Below are positions 54,663 through 64,000 of a stretch of 64,000 bases of DNA, piece by piece. A program made the position numbers and the translations under genes. The notes under the pieces are model-generated. The model was not told where the DNA came from. It saw only the letters and a list, made by a program, of their open reading frames with translations, and did not search any database. How positions within the stretch are numbered: position 1 is the first letter of the stretch; each line of letters begins with the position of its first letter. This DNA is from Ophiostoma sp. CBS 140.51 (taxonomy: Eukaryota; Ascomycota; Sordariomycetes; Ophiostomatales; Ophiostomataceae): positions 1 to 64,000 of the forward strand of contig JANSLP010000038.1 of assembly GCA_029298735.1 (NCBI GenBank), given 5' to 3'.

Positions 54663-54971
54663 ATGATAAGTGACGCAATATGGGTCGGACGGTGTTGTTA
54701 AAATATAAACTTTTCTTCGATTTCCTTTGTAGAATAAAACCGAGTAGAGTGGTCGGAAATAAATGACCGAAAACAAAAACAAGAGATACCAAATATAAGA
54801 AATGTAGAAATGGAGTATCAAAATGAGACCAATATAAACGAGACCAATATCATCAAAGATCCCACTAACTCCTCATCGCTTGAACGTCGCCTTTCAGAAC
54901 CAAATGCAGACAAGCAATTTAAACAGCCTCCAATGCTCAACGCTGAACACTCGTTGCTCAACGTTTGGTAC
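54663..54971. other. Convergent 3' region between the transporter and the dehydrogenase
   Basis: A 309-nt AT-rich spacer with several AATAAA-like strings (for example near 54733). No gene seen. Confidence 0.5.
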
Positions 54972-56298
54972 TCAGTAGAACATCTTCAGTGCCGTCTCAT
55001 CCTCCTTAAGGCCGGTGAGCATGATGCTGTCCCGCCAGAGCACATTCGTCTTGACAGGGTCACGAGCCTCCATGCTCTGGAGCATGGGGGCATCGCCGTT
55101 GAAGTAGAGGCCCTTGGGGTACTCGCTGAGCGGAGCCGGGCCAGACTCGAGGGCAGCACGGAGCACATCGCGAGCCGACTTGGACACGGGGCGCATCAGT
55201 GAGTTGGCCTGGAACTTGGACCACGCGTAGCTGAGGGGAGCCGTGATGAACTTAGACGCAATCGGATGGGCGAACCAAAAGTTGCCACGACGGAGCAGGG
55301 TAGTAGCCATGCCACCAGGGTCGACACCAAGAATCGAGATGTTGAACAAGACCGGGTCCTTATCAAACCGCTCCTGCATCTCACGACTGTCGTTGTTAGT
55401 GTGTGTCTTGTGTGTATATCTCAAGAGAACAACCAAGCATCTTGTGGCTGGTATGTCAAAAATAATATTACGTACATCATCATGATCTCGCACAACTTGG
55501 CGGCACCGTAGCGACGCATACCCGCCATGCCCTTCGGGTCGCTGTCAGGCGGGCTGAAAGTGCCCTCAGCGAGAGACCGGGTGCCATTGAAAAGAGTCTT
55601 CCACTTATCGTCAGAGAAGTAGTCGGGGCCGCCAACCTCATTGCGTTTGTCGGCGGGGCTAAAAAAACAAGCACCCGGTTAGCAAGAGCACAAGAGTAAG
55701 AGCGTGAACGCGTAGTGCAGTACAAAGCAAAGACGACGATAAGAACGAAGACAAGAACACAGAAACACAAAAACAAAGTAGAACAACAGAAACAAGAGGG
55801 ACAAGAAAACGAAAACAAGAACAAGGGTAAGACATACTCGTGAGACCAGCTGCCCACAACCACAATACGACCGTGCTCCTTGTCCATGCTACCAAGCAGC
55901 AGCATGGTCAGAAGCCAGTGTGAGAGGTAATTGGCCTGGAACGTCGTGTCAAACCCGTCCTCCGTGAAGGTTTGGGTCGACTGCTCCTGGAAGCCAGCGT
56001 TCCAGATAATGGCGCGGATGGGAGGGATCTCCCCGGTAGCGATACGTGTGCGAATCTTATCGGCAAGGTAGCGCACCGATTGCAGCCGGTCAAGATCGAG
56101 CTCCAAGACGTCGTAGTCGTGCGTCTTGGGCGCCTTGGCAATGACAGACTTGAGTGTCGATGCAGTATCAATATTGCGCACAGTATAAAGTCCGTGATAC
56201 TTCTCAGCGTTGGCTGCGTTGCCAGTGATCGTAGCAACAATCTTGGCACCGAGGGTGCCATTGGTGCCCGTGATGAGGATCGAGCTTTGGGGAGCCAT
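54972..56298 (-). CDS. Short-chain dehydrogenase/reductase (SDR)
   Basis: Three exons, 55838-56298, 55476-55658 and 54972-55386, give 352 residues. The splice signals are GTATGT..TAG and GTACGT..CAG. The N-terminal cofactor motif TGTNGTLG (about 10-17) begins right after the start, so no signal peptide. The structural motif IWNAGFQ and the segment ANYLSHWLLTMLLL follow. The active site is S in VVVGSWSH and YGAAKLCEIMM (YxxxK). The C-terminal half, ILGVDPGGM and beyond, resembles fungal SDRs related to retinol dehydrogenase/WW-domain oxidoreductase types. It acts on an unknown alcohol or carbonyl with NAD(P). The middle intron is about 180 nt and low in complexity, longer than others here. It is divergent from the GPI-type protein. 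Confidence 0.9.
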
Positions 56299-56694
56299 TG
56301 TGTGTGTTGTAGATGGCTGATCTGAGATGAGAACGCGAGAGTGGCGAGTGTGAAATTGTGGTGACCTGACGTTTTGTTTAATAGAAAATCGAAAGGAAGG
56401 GAGATGATAAGATCTCGAGGGCAGAGCTCGAGGAAAGTGAGATGATTGGGTCAAGAGTCCTCTTTCTTTGTTCAACGTACGTCTTTGTTCTTACCCAACA
56501 GTATGGTTCAGAGTGAATTTTGTGTGCGTCGGTAGCTCCTTCTTTGTGATGGTCTGCTGGACGATGCTTGTTTTTTATTTCTACGCGTCCTCTATATATT
56601 TCCAGGCAGCCAGGCTTCTTGTGCTGGCGTCAGCACCGTATTGAATGTAAAATAGGAAAGAACGAACGGGCACATTTTCTTTGCTGTTGATTTT

Positions 56695-56788
56695 AGGAAA
56701 GAGCGACCGGCGTCGTCGATGTTGACGATTCGGGCCCGGTGCAATGGCGGAGCCTTTTTGGAGCGTTTGTGTCCGGTCGCTCTTTCCT
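56695..56788. repeat. Perfect 16-bp inverted repeat AGGAAAGAGCGACCGG
   Basis: AGGAAAGAGCGACCGG at 56695-56710 and its exact reverse complement at 56773-56788, 62 nt apart. A related copy (one mismatch over 16 nt to the right arm region) lies at 57014-57029. It is probably a pair of protein-binding sites; a hairpin is also possible. Confidence 0.85.
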
Positions 56789-57514
56789 CCATAAAAGTGG
56801 ATCCAATGTAACAAAAAGGCTGTAAGTCACAGCATAACAGCTTGCTGCAGGCCACAGCCGAGGGTGAATGGTTAGTGGAATCCATATTTGACAATATCGA
56901 AAGCAAAGAGCGAGCCCGTCGTCCCAGAAAGATCCCAATGATTCCAGTGAGCCGGTGTTGGGATGTTGGTGGAAGTCAGATATCACCGACTACAATACTA
57001 CCATCTAGTCATAGGTCGCACTTTCCTCCTCTGGAGGCGACTGTGTTTGTTTTGCCAAGAAATTTTGCTTTAGCCCAACAGAAAGGCAGGTGCCCCTCGA
57101 GCGACCGTTGACTAGGAAAGAGCGAAGAGCGAGAAGTTGCTCCTGTTGGTTTGTAAAGTTTGTCCTTGGAGAACCTCGAGGACTTTTTTGTGGCAGCTGC
57201 ACAGAACGCTCTTTCCCGATTTGGCCTTATCTTGCAGTTGGGGCTACACAGACGAGACAAAGTACAAGCAAAATGACAGATTGGCCGTTTGTGGCAGCTG
57301 CGATGTCTTGGACAATGTCGAGCATGGCCTGTCTGCCTGTCTCGAACGTTCCTTCCCTACCTGCCATCAGTCCACGTCATCATGGGATACGAAGGCCTCC
57401 CTTCCTCGTCGTGTGACTTGCCAAAGACAGATCGAGCATATTCGTGATATCACTCGAAAAGAACAAGCTTTTTGGCGCGCCGCCACGCCTCCACGCCTCG
57501 ACACCGACAAGTAC

Positions 57515-57522
57515 CTATATAG
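57515..57522 (+). promoter_or_regulatory. TATA-like element upstream of the GPI-type gene
   Basis: CTATATAG about 105 nt before the start codon at 57626, in a region otherwise rich in C and A. Spacing suits a TATA box with a short leader. Confidence 0.5.
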
Positions 57523-57625
57523 GAACGCCGGCACTCCAAGCAAAGAGACAAGCTTTCCGGACGCCTTTCGTCCCTGGCATCCTTCAACATTCTCGCGACG
57601 ACTATCACACACATGTGCATTCACA

Positions 57626-58677
57626 ATGTATATCACGAAGCTCCTACGAACTGCCTCTGTCAGCTCTCCTGGGCTCATCACGCTGTCGGCCTTGCTCGTC
57701 ACCGAGACGCACGCACAGTCACAGGCAACTGGCGATCTCACGCTGGCGGCCCCCTATGGCATCCCTCCTGATCTTTTTAACTCATCGATTATGCGCACAG
57801 TCCGCCAGTCAGCCGTGTACGTTCCCGGATACAACCTGTCAGCACCAGAGGGCTTTGGGCCCAGTGGCAACGGGTCAGCCGTCGACGGCTGGCAGCTGGG
57901 CGTGGCCGTTGCCGATAATGTGCCCCTGACGGACGCTGCAGACCCGGGTGTCAACACGGCGCAGGTTATTGACGCGACGACACTCTGGCTCCAGGCTCCG
58001 GCCGGTGTCGAATACCTCAACTCGACGGCGTGGAAGTTATGTGCCACGGTGTTTCCATATGTCAACATGTCTGCTGTCATCAAAGGCGGCGAAGAGATTA
58101 GCCGTCTCACGGAGCGCATGACAGACGTCCAGAATGACGGGAGCTGCGGGACCTGGCTGACCGACGAATGTGCCACGGCACTCGACGAGAACGCGTTGGC
58201 GCACGGTATGAATGCGCAGGGCGACTGCTTCAACATGACCATCCCCGGGCCCTGCGAGCCGTATTTCATGCGCAACCGTGGGAACGGAACCGTTGTTGGT
58301 AAGACTTCTTTTCACTCAAATTTCTTCCCCTCGATACTTGTCACTAACAAGCGCGTGTGTCTGCAGTCCTCGATGAAAAGACCCTCGCTGACGGCCGCTT
58401 CTATGCCTGGGGAAGCCCACCAACTTCTTCCGGCGACATGCATGCACTAGAATCAGCCCTCGGCCACGTCTGGCCTGTCATGCTCACATGGATGCAATTC
58501 TCTCCGGGCGGCGGCGTCTTCACCGCTAACACACACGTCTCCTGCCTGGCAGCATCTTCCAATGGGACGGGCACAGCAAAAGAGCGAGGTACGATAGCAT
58601 CGGCCAGCCGACCTGGCACCGTTCCCAACTGGGCCCTGGCGGCACCCATCTCTGTCGCGCTTAGCTTGCTGATATAA
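57626..58677 (+). CDS. Secreted, probably GPI-anchored protein of unknown function
   Basis: Two exons, 57626-58298 and 58367-58677, with a 68-nt intron (branch ACTAAC), give 327 residues. The signal peptide is about 1-30 (ending TETHAQSQA). The mature part has about seven N-X-S/T sites (for example NSS, NLS, NGS, NST, NMS, NMT) and six Cys. Distinct stretches are QSAVYVPGYNLSAPEGFGPS, GSCGTWLTDECATAL and FNMTIPGPCEPYF. The C-terminus is hydrophobic (NWALAAPISVALSLLI) after a Ser/Gly-rich segment, which fits GPI anchor addition. I do not recognise a named domain or catalytic motif. The frame is open further upstream, but the TATA-like element and signal peptide support the start at 57626. Confidence 0.8.
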
Positions 58678-60957
58678 CTGGAAGAGCGAGAAAGAGGAGC
58701 GGTGGCAGCATCTGCGGCGGCTGCGCGACGGGCCGAGCGAGGCAGACGAATCAGACGAGGCGACCAACTCAACTAAACGAAAAACAACAATTCGGAGCGA
58801 GGCGACATACTGCGTCGAAGAAACGAGAAAAGGCGAAGACGAAGGAAAGGGTGGTGTGGGAGAAAGAGGGAGGTGGAAAACAAGTCCAAAAAAAGTGGAA
58901 AACATGACAAGTAGAAAAGAACGGAAATGGAAGCTGGAAGCTTTGGGGGATGGGCGGAATTGGGCCATTGGACATTGTGTTCTCGTTTTCGTTCTTCCCA
59001 AGGATCAACTTGCAGGACCAAATCGGGCCAGACCAAACATGCGGCCAGACATTTCTTCGACATTTGAATTACCTTGGACTGTTGGTTCGATATGGTGATG
59101 CATCGGAACCCGCCTTCTCGGCGACATGGTCGCGTTTTTGGAGGCCCGTCCAACACGACAGACGACACTACAGACGACACAAGCGCGGCGCTTCTTTTGT
59201 GGTGGTTTTGCCGCCACATTTTCAGCCAGTCTGGCCCCCATCTGCCGCTGTGAAGGAACGCCAAAGGATTCCGCCGCCGGCTGAACCACCATTGCCTGGG
59301 CAGGCCACAGACTAGGCCAGCTGGGAACAACGACACGATCCCAGGCCCGTGGTCTGGTCGAATTGGGATGGACGTCGTCCTGTGTTGATCGGCAAGATCA
59401 TGACAAAAGAGTCTCTTTTGCTTATTCTATTGAGCAGCATATTATTCATTGATCATCGGGCAGGCAAGAGTCGACCAGACGAGGCCATGGCGGTCTTGAA
59501 GGTCCACAAAGTCTGACAAGGGTCCAGGCCGGCGCCTCACCTCATTGGCCCGAGACAATGTCTTGAACGCTCGCACCAGCCTCCTCAGCGGTTAAAGAAG
59601 AACAGTTGTCACAGTTAGTCCCTGGGAGTCCCTTTGCAAAATACTCGAGATACTCTAATAGGCACACACAGCCCCATGAGTCTTGGTATTAACACAGCTT
59701 CCAAGAGATTGACAGCAGATGTCGATAGTGAACCACCCCCTGCGCCTCCTTTTTCCACACTGCTCCAGCGGCCCACATGAGAAGTCAACGCTAAGCCTCA
59801 ACTTTAATCCAAATGGGAACAGTCAACAGTCCCCAGGGCTGTGACAGGAGTCTGAGTTTATGCTTCTGACGGACGGTGCTTCTGATGGACGGCGTTTGGA
59901 TGGCAGTCCAGCAATCCTTTTGGGCCCTTTTTGCAACCAAAAACCGAATCAGTGCAGTGCGGCTCTTTCAGCTTCAGTGTTCATCAAATATCCAGGATTC
60001 AGGGGTGCTATTTTGCTCCTCATCCTTCAGGTCGAGTACGTCGTATTTGCGGTTGCATTCGGTCTCGTGAAGGGACGGGCAAACAGTCGAGAAAACACAG
60101 AGACGGACTCGACGGACTGGCATGGGCGGACTGACAAACATATTGGGAAGATATGGGCCTTCCTGGCCACAGCCTATCAATTTGAGCAACAGGGGCGCTG
60201 GGATCATCATCTGTGCCACACATGGGAACCGTGGTGGACTCTGTTTTTGGGCTGAAGGATTTGAGGGTTACAAAACACGAGACAGAGAGAGATGGAGTAC
60301 GGAGTAATTACTGTGTACATGCACAGTTTACAAGCCTCTCTGGAAATTCCAATCCTTGTACACACTTCTTCCTACGCCAAGCAATGCTGTAAAGTGCTTA
60401 ATCTTGCTGTTCCGCTCTTTTCTCTTTTTCTTCCTCGTCCTCGCCTGTCGCCTTTCTTTTTGTCTCTTGTTTTCTTCCTTCTTTTGCCTCCTCTGTTTGG
60501 CTAGAACCTTTCTCTATCTTTTCGAGTACGAGTCTACCGTTTGTGCCGTGTTCCGTCCTCGTTTGCACTCATTCGTACTCCTCGTATCTGAGCCCCCTCT
60601 TCTCCTTTTGTTTCCAGTCTCGCGTTGCAGACTCCCTCGATTGTTTCTCGACATCCTGAGTGTATTTTCCAGTCGACGCGTGGCATTGTGTTACCAGTCC
60701 AGCAATTCGAGTCATTTTGGGTTTTCAACCATCGCATCGCCGTTTTTTCGCTGTTGATTTTGAATTCTCACCATTCCACCGTCGCCACTCCGCTCCATCA
60801 AGATCGAAAGAGATCCTTCGCTACTGGCACGCCGTGGTCTGGCAGTCCATCGCAACTGGGGATACGCAGAATACGCAAGATCCTCTTCCATCCTTCGTCC
60901 TGTCGCCTTTCCCAAATCTTCTTCACGATACGACAATTCGCACAAAATTTCTTCACG
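58678..60957. other. Intergenic region upstream of the second Cys-rich membrane protein
   Basis: About 2.3 kb. No supported gene: open frames are short, overlap in antisense and lack domains. From about 60410 to 60957 the plus strand is T/C rich, a likely leader. A TACGGAGTA 9-mer is at 60298-60306. Confidence 0.45.
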
Positions 60958-62080
60958 ATGACGTCCACACGAACGAACCTCGGTCCTCTGACCACGGCCT
61001 TCACCTACCCGGCTAGCTGCACAAACAATGTCATCCAGTGCTCGACTTGTGCTTTTGCATGGCAAGCTCAGACATGCAGTAACAATCCCAACAATGCTGC
61101 CGGTGTCCAAGACAATGCCAACTGCTGGCCGCCACGACAGACTTCTAGTTCCCTCACCACCGGGGTTGCTCTTAATGGTTGGGGCGTCTACTCGCCCGGT
61201 CTGAGCTGCCCGGTCGGCTACAACACGGCGTGCTCGGCCACTGGCACGACAATTGGCGGCTTCCAGTTCCAGTTTCCCGTTTCAGCAGACGAGACGGGTA
61301 TCGGCTGCTGTCCTTCGTAAGTATACCACCACCCCCTCTTGCGGAAACTGTTTTCTCGATAATTCCCCTCTAACACAACTCAGTGGCTACACTTGCTCGT
61401 ATGGCGGCAGCGGCTCGTACCAAACATGCTTTAGTGTCGCGACGACTGGCTCCTTCTCGGCCGTGCAGTGCTCCGCCGGCAGCAGCATTGACCTAAGTTA
61501 TTACACGCTCGGCACCACAGCGACGATCACGACAACCGGCACAACCACGGTGTCCGCCTCGGGCACGGGCAGTGAAACCGCCCATGCCGTCACCAACACC
61601 GGCGTCGATCTCGTCAGCTTCAACAGCGCCACCCTGCTCGCACCCATGTTCCAGCTTGTCCACCGCGCCGGCGACCTGCCCAGCTCCGGCACCTCGGGGG
61701 CTGCCACCGAGAACACGTCGCCCGCCCACACCACAGGAGCGGGAGTTTCGGACTCTGGCAGCAACGGCCTTTCCTCCGGCGCCATTGCCGGTATTGCGGT
61801 CGGTGCTGTTGTCGTCGGTCTGGCGCTGGTTGGCGCCTTCGTCTACCTATTCCTCAAGCAGCGCAAGCAGAAGAGGATGATTGCGCAGTACGCCCCGCCG
61901 CCCAACATGTCTGGCAACATGGGTATGTCCCCGCACGACGGCATGTCCCCGCACGGCATGCAAGATGGATCCTACTTCAACGGAGCGACGCCACTATCGA
62001 TGAAGAGCAATATGGTACCACAGCCGTCGCCCGTGTACGAGGCACCGACCGAAAGCCATCAACGACATGAACTGGCATAA
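60958..62080 (+). CDS. Cys-rich single-pass membrane protein with HELA tail
   Basis: Two exons, 60958-61316 and 61384-62080, with a 67-nt intron (GTAAGT..CAG), give 351 residues. Residues 1-160 contain about a dozen Cys (PASCTNNVIQCSTCAF, LSCPVGYNTACSATG, GIGCCPSGYTCSYGG). A Thr/Ser/Gly-rich stalk follows at about 165-250, then a single transmembrane helix at 252-277 and a KQRKQKR cytoplasmic anchor. The 75-residue tail is Pro/Met rich and ends HQRHELA. The start is the only ATG in the open frame after 60625, and no classical signal peptide follows it. Membrane insertion therefore probably depends on the internal helix with the Cys-rich part outside (inference). The same overall layout and final four residues occur in the gene at 41614, though the Cys domains differ. 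Confidence 0.82.
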
Positions 62081-62405
62081 TACGGAAGACTCTCACGACT
62101 TAGTCTCCCGCCACGCGTTACAATTATCTCTTACTCCGTCTTTTAATACACATTTGCACAAGCGTTTTCTTCTTATTCTTTCCCCTGTTAGATTCTTGTC
62201 ATTTACTTTTTTCCCGGCTTGCCTGGTGTTATTGGATGCATGCAATAGTTATTATTTCTTGTTTCTTGTTTCGTGAAGAGAACAAACAAGGTATTTGCCC
62301 TTAAATGAGATACCAAAAATCAAATACCAATGCTTCTTTCTTCAAGCTATGATGATACAGATACAATTCTGTGGTACACTATTTATATAGTTTTGTGTGA
62401 TGTGC
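62081..62405. other. Convergent 3' region between the membrane protein and the esterase
   Basis: A 325-nt T-rich spacer. A TACTCCGT 8-mer is at 62132-62139. No gene seen. Confidence 0.5.
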
Positions 62406-63686
62406 TCACTGGGCCGTTGTCGGCTCCTGAGCAAACACCATCTTGAGTTTCTCGCAGCAGTCCCGATAGACCTCCTCCGACCCCTCGGCCGGTTTCAGTG
62501 GATTCGGGCTCTTGTCCCAGCTGTGCGGCACGTCCGGGATCATCTTGTAGTGCACGTCCTTGCCGATCGGGTCGCGGCCCAGTCGCTTGGCCAGGTCTTC
62601 GCCTTCGCACAGCAGCATGTCCCACTCGCACGTGTAGAACAGAATGCGCGGCGGCAAGTCACGCGCAAGACGCTCATCGGTGGCTTGCGACGGTGAAAGG
62701 TACGGGTCCAGCAGGTCGAGGTCTGGTGGATAGAGGTAGGATGCGTCAAAGAGGTCCGTCAGATTCGATGGCAGCGCCTGGTCCGGGCGCTTGCACGTGG
62801 CACGGCGTTCGGCGCGGCTCAGCTTGTAGTCGACAGTCGGGTACCATGTGGCGGTGGCCACGATGCGGTGTGTCGGCAACGGAGACTCTGTACCCGCTGT
62901 CTCCTTGTACTCGCCTAGGCGCAACAGAGACGTCAAGCAGATGTTACCGCCGGCCGAGAAACCTGACGTGGCCAGCCGCATGGGATCAATACGCAAGGAT
63001 GCAGCATTCCGGATCAGGTACAGCAGCGCATCCGTACCGTCCTCGACAGCTGTGGGGAAGGCATACTCCGGCGCCAGGCGATAGTCTACCGATACAAAAA
63101 TGGCTCCAGCAGTCTCCGTCACGTACCGACCAAATCGCGCGTCATCAGTTCCGGCGCCCAGCACAAAGCCACCGCCATGGAAGTTGACGACAGTGGGACA
63201 AGGCCGATCACTCTTGTTGCTCTTGTAGCCTTCTGGCGTGTAGAACTGCAAGGTAAAGGTGCCGCCCTTGTGCTTCTTGGACAGAGTTGACGTGACGGTC
63301 CGCGTAAAGTCGGGTGATGGCGGCCGTGGTGGTGCCAAATAGTGCATCGTCATGCCAACATATTGAAGAGAGCGCCACCAGGTGGCCGACATGCGCAGCG
63401 AGAAGCGCGAGGGTGGTGATGTTGTCGTCTTGTCGGCGGCCTTGTTGCGGCGCTCGCTCTTGGGCACCTCGGCCTCCCGGCCCGGGTCATCTTTCGGGTC
63501 GGCGAGGCCCACGGGGATCCCAGCCACATTTGTTTGTGTGGGCGCATGCTTGGCAGCCGTCTTCTCCTCTTTTTGATGCTTCTTCTCTTCCTTCTGCTGC
63601 TTCTTGACTTCCTTTTGCTGGCTCTTCACCTCCTTTCGATGCTGCTTCCTCTCCTCCTCCTCTTGTTGTTTCGTCCCCTTTGTCAT
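62406..63686 (-). CDS. Alpha/beta-hydrolase (HSL-family esterase/lipase) with N-terminal heptad helix
   Basis: Single exon, 426 residues. Residues 130-426 form the hydrolase domain: oxyanion-hole motif HGGG at 170-173, the VSVDYRLAPEYAFPTAVED block typical of the hormone-sensitive lipase group, and nucleophile Ser244 in GFSAGG. The probable acid is Asp356 in CEWDMLLCEG and the His is His388 in DVPHSWD. It should hydrolyse short or medium acyl esters; the natural substrate is unknown. Residues 11-45 are five consecutive 7-residue units of the type KEVKKQQ, predicted to be a long charged helix or coiled coil. Residues about 99-120 (MSATWWRSLQYVGMTMHYLA) are amphipathic or hydrophobic and could contact a membrane. 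There is no signal peptide, so it is intracellular. Confidence 0.9.
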   Translation of the reverse strand: MTKGTKQQEEEERKQHRKEVKSQQKEVKKQQKEEKKHQKEEKTAAKHAPTQTNVAGIPVGLADPKDDPGREAEVPKSERRNKAADKTTTSPPSRFSLRMSATWWRSLQYVGMTMHYLAPPRPPSPDFTRTVTSTLSKKHKGGTFTLQFYTPEGYKSNKSDRPCPTVVNFHGGGFVLGAGTDDARFGRYVTETAGAIFVSVDYRLAPEYAFPTAVEDGTDALLYLIRNAASLRIDPMRLATSGFSAGGNICLTSLLRLGEYKETAGTESPLPTHRIVATATWYPTVDYKLSRAERRATCKRPDQALPSNLTDLFDASYLYPPDLDLLDPYLSPSQATDERLARDLPPRILFYTCEWDMLLCEGEDLAKRLGRDPIGKDVHYKMIPDVPHSWDKSPNPLKPAEGSEEVYRDCCEKLKMVFAQEPTTAQ

Positions 63687-64000
63687 CTTAAGTGCGTGTG
63701 TGTCCGTGTGTGAGAGATGCGGGCTATACCCTATGATGTTGTGTGTCGTCGGGCCAAAAGATCAGGCTGAGGCTTGGCAAAAACAAGAGAAAGGTAATAA
63801 TCGTAATATCGAATCACAAGCCTGAGGTCGAAATTGCTTGCAATGGCCGGTTCTGGACGTTGTAGGACAACGAAGCAGTCATGCGATGCAACCTGGCCCT
63901 GGCCTTAAAAGAAAAGAAATAAGCACTCTGGAGCTGGTGACATAATAGATCTTTCCAACGTTTCTCCTCTTTATCCTCTTTCTCCTCTTTCGGGCTCGTT
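63687..64000. other. 5' flank of the esterase gene
   Basis: Promoter-side sequence of the minus-strand esterase, with a CCTCTTT-type pyrimidine repeat at the window edge (about 63962-63992). No gene seen. Confidence 0.45.

Larger units (their letters stand above)
56299..57625. other. Divergent intergenic region with GAAAGAGCG motif cluster
   Basis: About 1.3 kb without a gene. It holds at least six copies of a GGAAAGAGCG-type motif in both orientations between 56654 and 57216, including a perfect 16-bp inverted repeat, and a TATA-like element on the right. The plus-strand frame of the GPI-type gene is open back to 57137, but the extension has no signal peptide. Confidence 0.55.

Noticed and set aside
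57137..57625. Long N-terminal extension of the GPI-type protein
   Set aside because: It runs over the repeat-containing promoter and TATA-like element, and would bury a clean signal peptide.
60625..60957. N-terminal extension of the second Cys-rich membrane protein
   Set aside because: The upstream in-frame start is TTG; there is no ATG before 60958, and the extension has no signal peptide.

Overview
The window is nuclear DNA of a filamentous ascomycete. The evidence is short spliceosomal introns (about 52-150 nt) with GT..AG ends and CTAAC/CTGAC branch sites, pyrimidine-rich leaders before start codons, GC-rich coding sequence with C/G-ending codons, and long low-complexity tails (polyQ, polyA, polyS) on regulatory proteins. 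Gene content fits Pezizomycotina, most likely Sordariomycetes; the genus is not claimed. No tRNA, rRNA, CRISPR array, plasmid origin or intact transposon was recognised.

Left part (1-35 kb) holds conserved housekeeping genes: a RidA-type deaminase (416-991, -), the PMT4 O-mannosyltransferase (3051-5464, +), a mitochondrial carrier (6923-7921, +), a small coiled-coil protein (8385-9031, -), translin (10033-10830, +), a rhodanese plus tyrosine phosphatase protein of the MAPK-phosphatase type (11607-14741, -), a hotdog thioesterase (20222-20957, +), a small membrane protein (21346-21955, -), an EDC4/Pdc1-type decapping scaffold (23386-28908, +), the tRNA m1A58 methyltransferase subunit TRM6 (29930-32049, +), the Arp2/3 subunit ARPC3 (32351-33056, -) and an unrecognised protein with nuclear-type basic motifs (34273-35970, +).

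Right part (41-64 kb) is dominated by secreted, surface and transport proteins: a Cys-rich single-pass membrane protein (41614-43132, +), a sedolisin protease (43939-46064, +), a pepsin-type aspartic protease (46175-47623, -), a sulfatase (48086-49963, -), a 14-TM-type MFS transporter (52527-54662, +), a short-chain dehydrogenase (54972-56298, -), a secreted protein with a GPI-type C-terminus (57626-58677, +), a second Cys-rich single-pass membrane protein (60958-62080, +) and an HSL-family esterase with an N-terminal charged heptad helix (62406-63686, -). Sedolisin, aspartic protease and sulfatase form a compact run of extracellular hydrolases.

Genes are monocistronic, with convergent and divergent pairs alternating. 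Two long gene-free stretches (14742-20221 and 35971-41613) separate them. I saw no biosynthetic cluster or defence system. The most unusual signals are an array of six leucine-rich mini-motifs in the decapping scaffold, a shared C-terminal HELA tail on two different surface proteins, a cluster of GAAAGAGCG motifs in both orientations between two divergent genes, the heptad-repeat helix on the esterase, and several very small coding exons (6, 9, 13, 14 and 17 nt). Gene models were built by eye from splice signals and frame continuity, not from transcripts.
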